DNA from: an uncultured Draconibacterium sp.
Lineage (GTDB): Bacteria > Bacteroidota > Bacteroidia > Bacteroidales > Prolixibacteraceae
DNA length: 64,000 bases
Direction: 5' to 3'
Assembly: GCF_963674925.1 (NCBI RefSeq)
Contig: NZ_OY771648.1
Span: 124,001-188,000, forward strand
Every line of letters begins with the position of its first letter. Position 1 is the first letter of the stretch. Both the position numbers and the translations under genes were made by a program. The notes below the pieces were generated by a model. The model made no database searches. It saw nothing but the letters and a program-made list of their open reading frames with translations, and was not told the origin of the DNA. This document shows, piece by piece, positions 26,426-33,995 of this stretch.

Positions 26426-27685
26426 ATGCAAACATCGGTTCATTCAGAAATTGGCCAACTGGAAGGCGTAATTATCCACACTCCGGGTTCGGAAGTTGAA
26501 AATATGACACCGGCAAATGCCGAGCGTGCGCTGTATAGCGACATTTTAAATTTGTCGATTGCCTCGACCGAATATGCACAGTTTGAAGGTGTGCTAAAAA
26601 AGGTGTCAAAGGTTTACCAGGTGAAAGATCTGCTGGCCGATATTCTGGCTACTGATGCAGTAAAAAAAGAGCTGTTGAATGAAATCTGCATGACCGAATA
26701 CATCGACTCGTGCCAGCAAATGCTTGATACAGATGTAAAAACACTGGCAACAATGCTGATTGAAGGAGTGGTACTGGAGAAAAACAACCTAACCAATTAC
26801 CTGAGTAATGAGCGCTTTTTGCTGCGACCTTTACACAACCTGTTTTTCACGCGCGACTCGGCAATGGCAATGAACAACGATATGCTTATTGGGAAAATGG
26901 CTAATCCTGTTCGCGAGCGGGAATCGGTTATTATGGAGGCCATTTACAAATACCACCCTGATATTGAGACCCACGTTTTGAACCCGGCAAAACCAGAATC
27001 GAACATTATGGTGAACCGAAAATCGATGGTGGAAGGCGGCGATGTGCAAATTGCGCGCGACGATATTTTTGTTATCGGTACCGGCGTTAGAACCAGCACG
27101 CAGGGAATTGATTTTATCATCGAAAACATCAAAAAGCACAAAAAAGAAAAACAACATATTATCGTTCAGGAGCTGCCTGAAACACCCGAGTCGTTTATTC
27201 ACCTCGACATGGTTTTTACTTTTCTGAATACGGATGAATGTATGGTTTATCCGCCGGTAATTTTCGGAATGAGCCGTTTTAAAACCATTCACATTGAACT
27301 TGAAAACGGCGATGTTAGCCGAATTGAAGAAATGCCAAACCTGCCGAAAGCGTTAAAAAAACTGGGCGTGGATTTAAACCCGATTTCGTGTGGTGGCAAC
27401 AGCGACGAGTGGATCCAGGAGCGCGAGCAATGGCACAGCGGTGCTAACTTTTTGGCTTTTGCTCCGGGAAAAATAATTGGCTACCAACGCAACGTTCATA
27501 CCATTGAAGAGCTGAACAAAAACGGCTACGAGGTAGTAGCAGCTACAGACATTATAGACGGAAAAGCATCGGTTGACGATTACAAAAAATGTGTGGTAAC
27601 CATTGCCGGATCGGAGCTGGCGCGCGGCGGTGGCGGTGCACGTTGTATGTCGCAACCATTCAGAAGAGCAGCAGTAAACTGGTAG
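26426..27685 (+). CDS. arcA: Arginine deiminase
   Basis: Converts arginine to citrulline and ammonia. 419 residues; guanidino-group-modifying enzyme motifs are all present: NLFFTRDSAM, VEGGDVQ, the HLDMVFT catalytic His segment, and the nucleophile Cys407 in RGGGGARCMSQP. No arcB or arcC is nearby, so it does not form a standard deiminase operon here. It is followed 24 bases later by an RNA methyltransferase. Confidence 0.94.
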   Translation: MQTSVHSEIGQLEGVIIHTPGSEVENMTPANAERALYSDILNLSIASTEYAQFEGVLKKVSKVYQVKDLLADILATDAVKKELLNEICMTEYIDSCQQMLDTDVKTLATMLIEGVVLEKNNLTNYLSNERFLLRPLHNLFFTRDSAMAMNNDMLIGKMANPVRERESVIMEAIYKYHPDIETHVLNPAKPESNIMVNRKSMVEGGDVQIARDDIFVIGTGVRTSTQGIDFIIENIKKHKKEKQHIIVQELPETPESFIHLDMVFTFLNTDECMVYPPVIFGMSRFKTIHIELENGDVSRIEEMPNLPKALKKLGVDLNPISCGGNSDEWIQEREQWHSGANFLAFAPGKIIGYQRNVHTIEELNKNGYEVVAATDIIDGKASVDDYKKCVVTIAGSELARGGGGARCMSQPFRRAAVNW

Positions 27686-27709
27686 GATATTATTGAAAAG
27701 AAAAGATTT

Positions 27710-28240
27710 ATGCGCAAACTCAGAAATATAGAACTTGGCCGTTTAAGCGTTGAGGAATACAAAAAATCGACAAAAACACCCATTGTTGTGGTGCTTGATA
27801 ATATAAGAAGCTGCAACAATATTGGTTCGGTGTTCCGCACTTCGGATGCCTTGCTAATTAACAAAATATACCTGTGCGGCATTACAGCCACACCTCCCAA
27901 CAACGAAATCAGGAAAACCGCCCTCGACGCCGAAAAATCGGTTGACTGGGAATATTTTGAGCATACCGAAGAAGTGGTGAAAAAATTGCAGCAGGAAGGG
28001 TTTAAAGTTTATGCCATTGAACAGGTTGAAAACAGTATTATGCTGCCCGATTTTCAACCTGCCAACGATGAAAAAGTTGCCCTGGTTTTTGGCAACGAAG
28101 TAAAAGGCGTTAAACAAAGCGTGGTGAATCTGTGCGATGGCAGCATTGAAATACCGCAGTACGGTACCAAACATTCTTTTAATATTTCGGTAAGTGCCGG
28201 TATTGTTTTGTGGGATATTTTTCAGAAAATTTCGAATTAA
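27710..28240 (+). CDS. SpoU/TrmH-family RNA 2'-O-methyltransferase
   Basis: 176 residues with the trefoil-knot motifs of the SPOUT class: VVLDNIRSCNNIGSVFRTSDAL, the VALVFGNEVKGV segment, and IEIPQYGTKHSFNISVSAGIVLWDI. A separate RNA-binding N-terminal domain is missing, as in TrmL-like short members. Target nucleotide unknown. Likely cotranscribed with arcA. Confidence 0.9.
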   Translation: MRKLRNIELGRLSVEEYKKSTKTPIVVVLDNIRSCNNIGSVFRTSDALLINKIYLCGITATPPNNEIRKTALDAEKSVDWEYFEHTEEVVKKLQQEGFKVYAIEQVENSIMLPDFQPANDEKVALVFGNEVKGVKQSVVNLCDGSIEIPQYGTKHSFNISVSAGIVLWDIFQKISN

Positions 28241-28428
28241 AAATCAAACCACTAAGGCACGAAGTACACAAAGAAGAATATTTTTAAACTTCGCGGCTAA
28301 ACGTTCTTCGTGGTAAGTTTTTAAAATATTAGGCAAAAAATATTGATTGCCAGACCTGGAGTCAGACCACCAATTTCCAAAATCTCAAACATTTTACTTA
28401 TTTTTAAGGGAAACTAAAATATTCCCAA
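28241..28428. repeat. Intergenic repeat-like tract
   Basis: Contains ACCACTAAGGCACGAAG (28249-28265) and, about 50 bases on, CTTCGTGGTAAG (28304-28315). These form an inverted-word pair of a type often seen dispersed between bacterial genes. No coding potential seen. Confidence 0.4.
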
Positions 28429-29721
28429 ATGGCTAACTCACAAAATATGCCCGAAGAATTTCTTCAATACATTTGGCAAAACAAACTTTTTACAACAAAT
28501 CATTTACAAACAGTTGAAGGCGACCGGCTGGAGATTATCGACCAGGGACGAAAAAATACCGACTCCGGTCCCGATTTTTTTAATGCAAAAATCAAATTAA
28601 ACGAAACGACCTGGGCAGGAAATATCGAAATCCACAAATCAGCATCCGACTGGCAAAAACATGAGCATACCAACGACAAAGCTTACGACAATGTTATTCT
28701 GCATGTTGTTGAAACAACAGACACAACAGTTACACGAAGCAATGGAGAAATCATTCCAACTTTAATTTTAAACTACCCGGAACAACTTAAACACAATTAC
28801 CAAAACCTCTTAAATGCCCAAACCTGGATTGCCTGCGAAAACCAGTTTCATAAAGTTGATCCGATACTGCTACAGTTGGGTTTTAACCGACTGATGATTG
28901 AGCGGCTGGAAACAAAAACACAGACAATTGTAGATCAGCTTGAACAAAACAACAACAACTGGGAAGAGACATTTTTTCAACTACTGGCACGCATGTTTGG
29001 TTTTAAAGTTAATGCAGTGCCGTTTGAATTGCTGGCAAAGTCGCTCTCTATCCAAACGCTGCTTAAACATAAAAACAGCCTCTTTCAACTGGAAGCGTTA
29101 TTGTTTGGAAATTCAGGATTACTCAACCAGCAACTTTTGGGCGACAATTATTTTATCCGGCTTCGCGATGAATATTCTTTTCTGTACAAAAAGTACAAGC
29201 TAAAAGGAATAGAAGGCCATTTGTGGAAATTTATGCGTTTGCGGCCACCTAATTTCCCTACCATTCGCATTTCGCAACTGGCAGCCCTTATCTTTCAAAC
29301 GGAAGGACTGTTTTCAAAAATTCTGGAAATTGAATCCGCTGAAGAACTTAAACAATTGTTTAAGGTAAAAGCCTCGGAATACTGGGATACACATTACAAC
29401 TTCAATAAATTATCGAAAAATACCCAACCAAAGGAACTGGGTGATACAGCAGCGCACATTCTGATTATCAATGTTATCGTTCCCTTTTTATTTGTGTACG
29501 GCGAAAAACAAAACAAGCACCAGTTAAAAAACCGTGCGCTCGGGTTTCTCGAAAACCTTCCGGCCGAAAGCAATTCTATCATTTCAAAATGGGCGGATCT
29601 CGGTGTTCAGGCGCGCTCTGCTTTTGATTCGCAAGCTTTACTTCAACTAAAAAACTATTACTGCGAATCAAAAAAATGTTTAAATTGCCAATTAGGGGTG
29701 AAATTAGTTTCATCAGTATAA
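28429..29721 (+). CDS. DUF2851 family protein
   Basis: 430 residues matching DUF2851, common in Bacteroidota: N-terminal PEEFLQYIWQNKLF, then IIDQGRKNTDSGPDFFNAKI and GNIEIHKSASDW. It ends in a Cys-containing tail (CESKKCLNCQLG). The middle segment resembles a nuclease-like beta fold in layout, but the function is not established. 16 bases separate it from the potassium channel gene. Confidence 0.85.
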   Translation: MANSQNMPEEFLQYIWQNKLFTTNHLQTVEGDRLEIIDQGRKNTDSGPDFFNAKIKLNETTWAGNIEIHKSASDWQKHEHTNDKAYDNVILHVVETTDTTVTRSNGEIIPTLILNYPEQLKHNYQNLLNAQTWIACENQFHKVDPILLQLGFNRLMIERLETKTQTIVDQLEQNNNNWEETFFQLLARMFGFKVNAVPFELLAKSLSIQTLLKHKNSLFQLEALLFGNSGLLNQQLLGDNYFIRLRDEYSFLYKKYKLKGIEGHLWKFMRLRPPNFPTIRISQLAALIFQTEGLFSKILEIESAEELKQLFKVKASEYWDTHYNFNKLSKNTQPKELGDTAAHILIINVIVPFLFVYGEKQNKHQLKNRALGFLENLPAESNSIISKWADLGVQARSAFDSQALLQLKNYYCESKKCLNCQLGVKLVSSV

Positions 29722-29737
29722 AATCAGGACGACTAAC

Positions 29738-30802
29738 ATGCTAACAAGTAGCCAACAGTATAATAAATTTCAAGCGGTTTCGAGCAAAACCGTTAAAATC
29801 GGGATAGGTCTGCTTCTCTCGATTTTAATTTTTGGCTCAGCGGGATATTATTACATCGAGGGAATGAACCTGCTCGACAGTGTGTACATGACCGTTATTA
29901 CCATTTCCACAGTTGGTTTTAAAGAAGTTGGTTCGCATCCCTTAACCCCCGATGGAAAAATTTTTACTATTGCTTTAATTATTATGAGTCTGGGTAGTTT
30001 GGCGTATGTAGGCTCAAATATGGCACGTTTTGTTTTCGATGGAGAATTGGCTAACTATATAAAAACGTACAGGGTGGATAAAAAAATTGCAAAATTAAAA
30101 GACCACGTAATTATTGTGGGATATGGCCGAAATGGTGAACAGGCAGCCATGGAACTGGCTGAAAATGAGGTAGAGTTTGTTATCCTTGATAAACGCGACA
30201 ATGTTATATCACGAATTCGGGAGAACGAAAACCTTTTGTATATAAAGGGCGATGCAACCCACGAAGAAACGTTGGAGCAAGCCGGTATTAACAGAGCACG
30301 TGCGTTAATTGCCACTACTCCAAACGATGCCGATAATGTTTTTGTAGTACTAACTGCCCGAAGCATGAACCCGGGACTTACCGTTATCAGCCGCGCTTCG
30401 GAACTGGAGAGCCAAATGAAATTAAAACGTGCCGGCGCTACCAATGTAATTATGCCTGAACGCATTGGAGGCCAACGTATGGCAAAGCTGGTTCACCAAC
30501 CCGACGTGGTTGAGTTTATCGAATATATTTTGTTGCAAAAATCGCAGGATGTTACGCTGGAAGAAGTTCCATGTAAAAATCTGGCGCAACGTTTTGTAGG
30601 TAAATCAATTGCCGAACTTAAGGTTCGCGAAACAACAGGTGCCAACATTATTGGAATAAAAATAAGTGGCGCACGTTACGTCTTTAATCCCGATCCGCAA
30701 ATGATACTTTCGCGAAACGACCAGCTTTTTGTTTTGGGAAATCCGACCCAGATAAAACGGCTGAAAGAAGTAATGCAAAGCGAAGCTAAGTTAATTAAGT
30801 AA
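29738..30802 (+). CDS. Two-TM potassium channel with RCK (TrkA-N) domain
   Basis: 354 residues. Two membrane helices flank a pore loop with the filter TISTVGFKEV (about 62-71). A RCK Rossmann domain (DHVIIVGYGRNGEQAAMELA, about 120 onward) and a C-terminal TrkA-C domain (about 260-345) follow. The filter reads TVGF, compatible with K+ conduction. The ligand may be a nucleotide or cation. Operon-like spacing on both sides (16 and 2 bases). Confidence 0.92.
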   Translation: MLTSSQQYNKFQAVSSKTVKIGIGLLLSILIFGSAGYYYIEGMNLLDSVYMTVITISTVGFKEVGSHPLTPDGKIFTIALIIMSLGSLAYVGSNMARFVFDGELANYIKTYRVDKKIAKLKDHVIIVGYGRNGEQAAMELAENEVEFVILDKRDNVISRIRENENLLYIKGDATHEETLEQAGINRARALIATTPNDADNVFVVLTARSMNPGLTVISRASELESQMKLKRAGATNVIMPERIGGQRMAKLVHQPDVVEFIEYILLQKSQDVTLEEVPCKNLAQRFVGKSIAELKVRETTGANIIGIKISGARYVFNPDPQMILSRNDQLFVLGNPTQIKRLKEVMQSEAKLIK

Positions 30803-30804
30803 TT

Positions 30805-32067
30805 ATGCCCAAGTCTAAATATCTGTCTATCTCCCTAATAGCACTTTCTAGTTTTATTTGTTTCCTAAAAGCTGAAGCTCAAATAATTCAGTTTCGTGGC
30901 CCCAACCGCGATGGTATTTTCCCCGAAAAAGGTTTGTTAAAACAATGGCCCGAAAATGGCCCTGAAACATTGTGGGTTGCCGAAAACCTTGGAAAAAGTA
31001 ATGCATCAACCATTGCCACCAAAAACAGAATTTACACCACTGGAAATATCGATTCACTGGAATATGTGAGTTGCCTCGATTTGCAGGGACATATTCTCTG
31101 GCAAAAACCGTATGGAAAAGCCTGGATAAACTCTTATCCTGAAGCACGTTGCACTCCAACGCTGGAAGATAATCGTTTGTACCTGTTATCGGGGTTGGAC
31201 CAGATGGCCTGCCTAAATGCGCAAACCGGTGAAACGATTTGGAAAGTTGATTTGCACGAGAAATATCAAAGTGACTGGGACATGTTTGGAGTTTCCGAGT
31301 CGCCACTTTTGGTGGATGACAAAATAATTGCATCGATAGGTGGAGAAACAGCAATGGTTGTGGCGCTTGATAAAATGACCGGTGAGTTGGTCTGGAAATC
31401 GGAAACGATGCATGCAAAACGGTCGAACATTACACCCGCTCTGATTAAACATTGCGGTAAAAAATACATTATTACGGCCAACCAAACCCACGTTATCAGC
31501 CTGAGCGCCGAAACCGGAGAAATTATGTGGAGTTTTCAGCATAATTACCTCAGCGAAAACGGAGATAACACAACCATTTTAACCAACGTTCCTACTTATC
31601 ACGACAGCTGTTTGTGGATTACAAGCGGTTGGGATGTTAAGTCGTCGATGCTACAAATCGCTCCCGATGGAAAATCGATCAGCGAAAAATTTGCCGATCA
31701 AACTTTTGATAATGCCAACCATGGAGTAGTACTGATTGATGGTTTTCTTTACGGCTCGAACTTCACAGGCCGGCAAAGCGGAAAGTGGGTGTGCATGAAC
31801 TGGGACACCGGCGAAATTGTCTGGATTGGCGACTTTCATAACAAAGGACCTATTATTTCAGCAGAAGATATGTTATATCTGTGCGACGAAAAACGGGGCA
31901 ACATCGCACTGGCTAAAGCAAACCCGAAAAAGTTTGAACTGGTTAGTGAGTTCAAAATAGAATATGGCTCAGGGCCATACTGGTCGAGGCCGGCCATTTA
32001 TAACGGAATGCTTCTGGTGAGGCATGGCGAAGTACTGGTAGCATACAACATTCGGGAAAATATTTAA
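30805..32067 (+). CDS. Exported PQQ-like beta-propeller protein
   Basis: 420 residues with a signal peptide (cleavage near AEA, about residue 25) and repeated beta-propeller blades of the pyrrolo-quinoline-quinone-like type (for example LNAQTGETIWKVDL, LDKMTGELVWKSE, LSAETGEIMWSF, WDTGEIVWIG). No dehydrogenase active-site motif was recognised, so it may be a binding scaffold. It is 2 bases from the potassium channel gene and ends that operon. Confidence 0.82.
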   Translation: MPKSKYLSISLIALSSFICFLKAEAQIIQFRGPNRDGIFPEKGLLKQWPENGPETLWVAENLGKSNASTIATKNRIYTTGNIDSLEYVSCLDLQGHILWQKPYGKAWINSYPEARCTPTLEDNRLYLLSGLDQMACLNAQTGETIWKVDLHEKYQSDWDMFGVSESPLLVDDKIIASIGGETAMVVALDKMTGELVWKSETMHAKRSNITPALIKHCGKKYIITANQTHVISLSAETGEIMWSFQHNYLSENGDNTTILTNVPTYHDSCLWITSGWDVKSSMLQIAPDGKSISEKFADQTFDNANHGVVLIDGFLYGSNFTGRQSGKWVCMNWDTGEIVWIGDFHNKGPIISAEDMLYLCDEKRGNIALAKANPKKFELVSEFKIEYGSGPYWSRPAIYNGMLLVRHGEVLVAYNIRENI

Positions 32068-32137
32068 CTTTAACCCCCGGTTTTTTATAATCCTGACAAC
32101 TGCAAAATACAATTTTGTATTTTTATGTCTTTGTTTT

Positions 32138-33067
32138 ATGAAAAAGATCAAATTTGAATACCGTATTACTTTACTCTACCTCCTTATCGGTGGACTTTGG
32201 ATCATTTTCTCCGATCGGTTTCTGCTATCGGTAACCAGCAACCAGGAAATTCTGACCAAATTTCAAACCTATAAAGGGTGGTTTTATGTGGCTACTACCT
32301 CGGTACTCTTGCTCCTACTTTTAAAATCGCACCTGATAAAATTACGAAAAGCAGAAGCCGAGGCGAAAAAAAGCAACGCTTTAAAAACAGCTTTTCTACA
32401 AAATATTTCGCACGAGATAAGAACTCCGATGAATAGTATCGTTGGCTTTTCTGATATTCTGAACACCCAGGAGTTTAATGAGCAAGAAGTAAATCAGTAC
32501 CTGGCCATCATTCGAAACAGCTCAAATCAACTGCTATATATCGTTAATCAAATCCTTGATATTTCAATGATTGAATCGGGAAATGTAAAAGTATTCAACA
32601 ACACTTTTGCCCTGAACAATATGATTGATGAAATAGATGCAGCTTTTAAACCCACTGTAAAGGATTCGATAAAATTTGTAGCGGAAAAAGGATTGAGTGA
32701 TGAAAAAAGCTACATTGTTACTGATGCCGGAAAACTTCGGCAGGTAATTATGAATTTGCTCAATAACGCCAATAAATATACGGAAGCAGGCACCATAAAA
32801 TTAAGCTATACGCTTGAAAATAATAGGCTGAAGTTTACCATCGAAGACTCCGGGATTGGCATTTCACCCGAAAAACAGCAATACATCTTTCAACGTTTTC
32901 AAAAGGCACATAACGAACATAAAGAATTTTACGATGGTGTTGGTTTGGGACTTTCAATCTGTAAAGGTAACATCGATCTGCTAAAAGGTGATATTGGCTT
33001 TACTTCTGCCATTGGAAAAGGTACCGTGTTCTATTTTCGTATTCCCTACTCTCCGGCTTCGCGATAA
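32138..33067 (+). CDS. Sensor histidine kinase
   Basis: 309 residues: two membrane helices (about 8-30 and 47-65) bracket a short external loop bearing the widespread SDRFL...QTYKGW motif. A HisKA domain follows with His92 in NISHEIRTPMNSIVGF, and then a HATPase domain (N-box LNNANKYTEAG, G1 DSGIGI, G2 DGVGLGLSICKG). There is no PAS or receiver domain and no response regulator nearby, so its partner is elsewhere. Its signal is unknown. Confidence 0.92.
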   Translation: MKKIKFEYRITLLYLLIGGLWIIFSDRFLLSVTSNQEILTKFQTYKGWFYVATTSVLLLLLLKSHLIKLRKAEAEAKKSNALKTAFLQNISHEIRTPMNSIVGFSDILNTQEFNEQEVNQYLAIIRNSSNQLLYIVNQILDISMIESGNVKVFNNTFALNNMIDEIDAAFKPTVKDSIKFVAEKGLSDEKSYIVTDAGKLRQVIMNLLNNANKYTEAGTIKLSYTLENNRLKFTIEDSGIGISPEKQQYIFQRFQKAHNEHKEFYDGVGLGLSICKGNIDLLKGDIGFTSAIGKGTVFYFRIPYSPASR

Positions 33068-33136
33068 ACAAATCGCCCTTCAAAAACCTTTAACATAGTT
33101 TAGTTTTTTTTCAGTAACCTTAAAACAAGTAATTCC

Positions 33137-33144
33137 GACCTTTG
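33137..33144 (+). promoter_or_regulatory. Promoter-like box before the tandem leader
   Basis: GACCTTTG, followed by TACTGA, resembles the -7 box (TAnnTTTG). It lies 21 bases before the first repeat unit. Confidence 0.4.
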
Positions 33145-33164
33145 TACTGAAAACTAAACAAAAA

Positions 33165-33254
33165 ATGAAACGAGCATGTAAAATGGGACACCCAACAAGG
33201 TTATTAAAACGCGTGCGAGTTACATACTATACCGCTAAAAGCAAACAATTTTAA
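33165..33254 (+). CDS. Possible 29-codon leader peptide in repeat unit 1
   Basis: ATG to TAA within the first tandem unit; the peptide starts MKRACKMGHPTRLL and has nine Lys/Arg residues. In the second unit the same frame stops after MKRA, so the peptide is not conserved between the units. Either it is a real leader peptide in one unit only, or coding is incidental to an RNA structure. Confidence 0.3.
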   Translation: MKRACKMGHPTRLLKRVRVTYYTAKSKQF

Positions 33255-33356
33255 TAGTATGAAACGAGCATGAGAAAGTTTTCACACCTGGTCGAATCAT
33301 TAAATTCATGCGAGTTCCATCTTATTCCTTAGAAAACGAACAACTTTAATAAGATG
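33165..33356 (+). promoter_or_regulatory. Two tandem ~95-nt leader units with covarying start-codon hairpins
   Basis: Unit 1 spans 33165-33258 and unit 2 spans 33259-33353. Each begins ATGAAACGAGCATG and contains TGCGAGTT. Each ends in a hairpin whose 3' arm carries the next ATG: CATACTAT (33223-33230) with ATAGTATG (33254-33261), and CATCTTATT (33318-33326) with AATAAGATG (33348-33356). The arms differ between units but stay complementary (A-U to C-G, C-G to U-A). The three ATGs are 94 and 95 bases apart, and the third is the start codon of the following gene. Confidence 0.65.
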
Positions 33357-33995
33357 AAAACATTAACCATTCTGTTAGCCATTACCTGTTGTAATATTAT
33401 TTATGCCCAGGACTCGCCCACCTTTATCCTTGAAGGAAAAACGGTAAACAACGAAGGGCTTCCAATTGCCGATGTGTATGTAATTAACCCAAGAACGTTA
33501 GAAAAAGACATTACAAGAGCCAACGGGGTTTTTAAACTTGCTGTTAGCGCTCAGGACTCACTGATTTTCTCACACATCTCTTATTTTCGGATATCGGTTC
33601 AGGTGTATAATTTGCTGCAGAATCCGATCGTTAAAATGGAATCAGAAGACGTCCAAATTCCTGAGGTAATAGTTAGTCCGGAGCGAAAAACCGACACAGA
33701 ACGCGCACAGGAAAACCTCAATTTTTTAAACGACTACAAACCCCTTAAATACAACAAAATGAAACCGGAGAGCGATCCAACTACAACAATAATGACCGAA
33801 CACAACCGGTTGATGCGAACCGAAGCCGCGTCGGTGAGTTTATTACCGATTTTGGGTGTTCCGCTAAAAGCGATTGACAAGGCTGTTCAAAAACGGAAAA
33901 AACGTAAAATGTACCACACAGATTATTATTCTACCCGAAAAGTGGTTAAACCACCAATAGAGGAAAAAGAAGAAGCACCGGACGAAGACAATTAA
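33354..33995 (+). CDS. Exported carboxypeptidase-regulatory-like domain protein
   Basis: 213 residues with a short signal peptide (cleavage after IYA, about residue 18). A CarboxypepD_reg-like beta sandwich follows (about 25-105; FILEGKTVNNEGLPIADVYVINPRT), then a charged C-terminal tail rich in Lys/Glu. This domain normally begins TonB-dependent receptors but here stands alone, as in small outer-membrane-associated Bacteroidota proteins. The start codon lies inside the 3' arm of a hairpin. It converges on the PorE-like gene with a 4-base overlap of ends. Confidence 0.8.
   Translation: MKTLTILLAITCCNIIYAQDSPTFILEGKTVNNEGLPIADVYVINPRTLEKDITRANGVFKLAVSAQDSLIFSHISYFRISVQVYNLLQNPIVKMESEDVQIPEVIVSPERKTDTERAQENLNFLNDYKPLKYNKMKPESDPTTTIMTEHNRLMRTEAASVSLLPILGVPLKAIDKAVQKRKKRKMYHTDYYSTRKVVKPPIEEKEEAPDEDN

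Noticed and set aside
26831..27292. Minus-strand 153-codon frame opposite arginine deiminase
   Set aside because: Antisense to an intact conserved enzyme and lacking domain or signal features.
33068..33353. tRNA or known small RNA between the histidine kinase and the next gene
   Set aside because: No cloverleaf arms or T-loop; the repeats form a different pattern.
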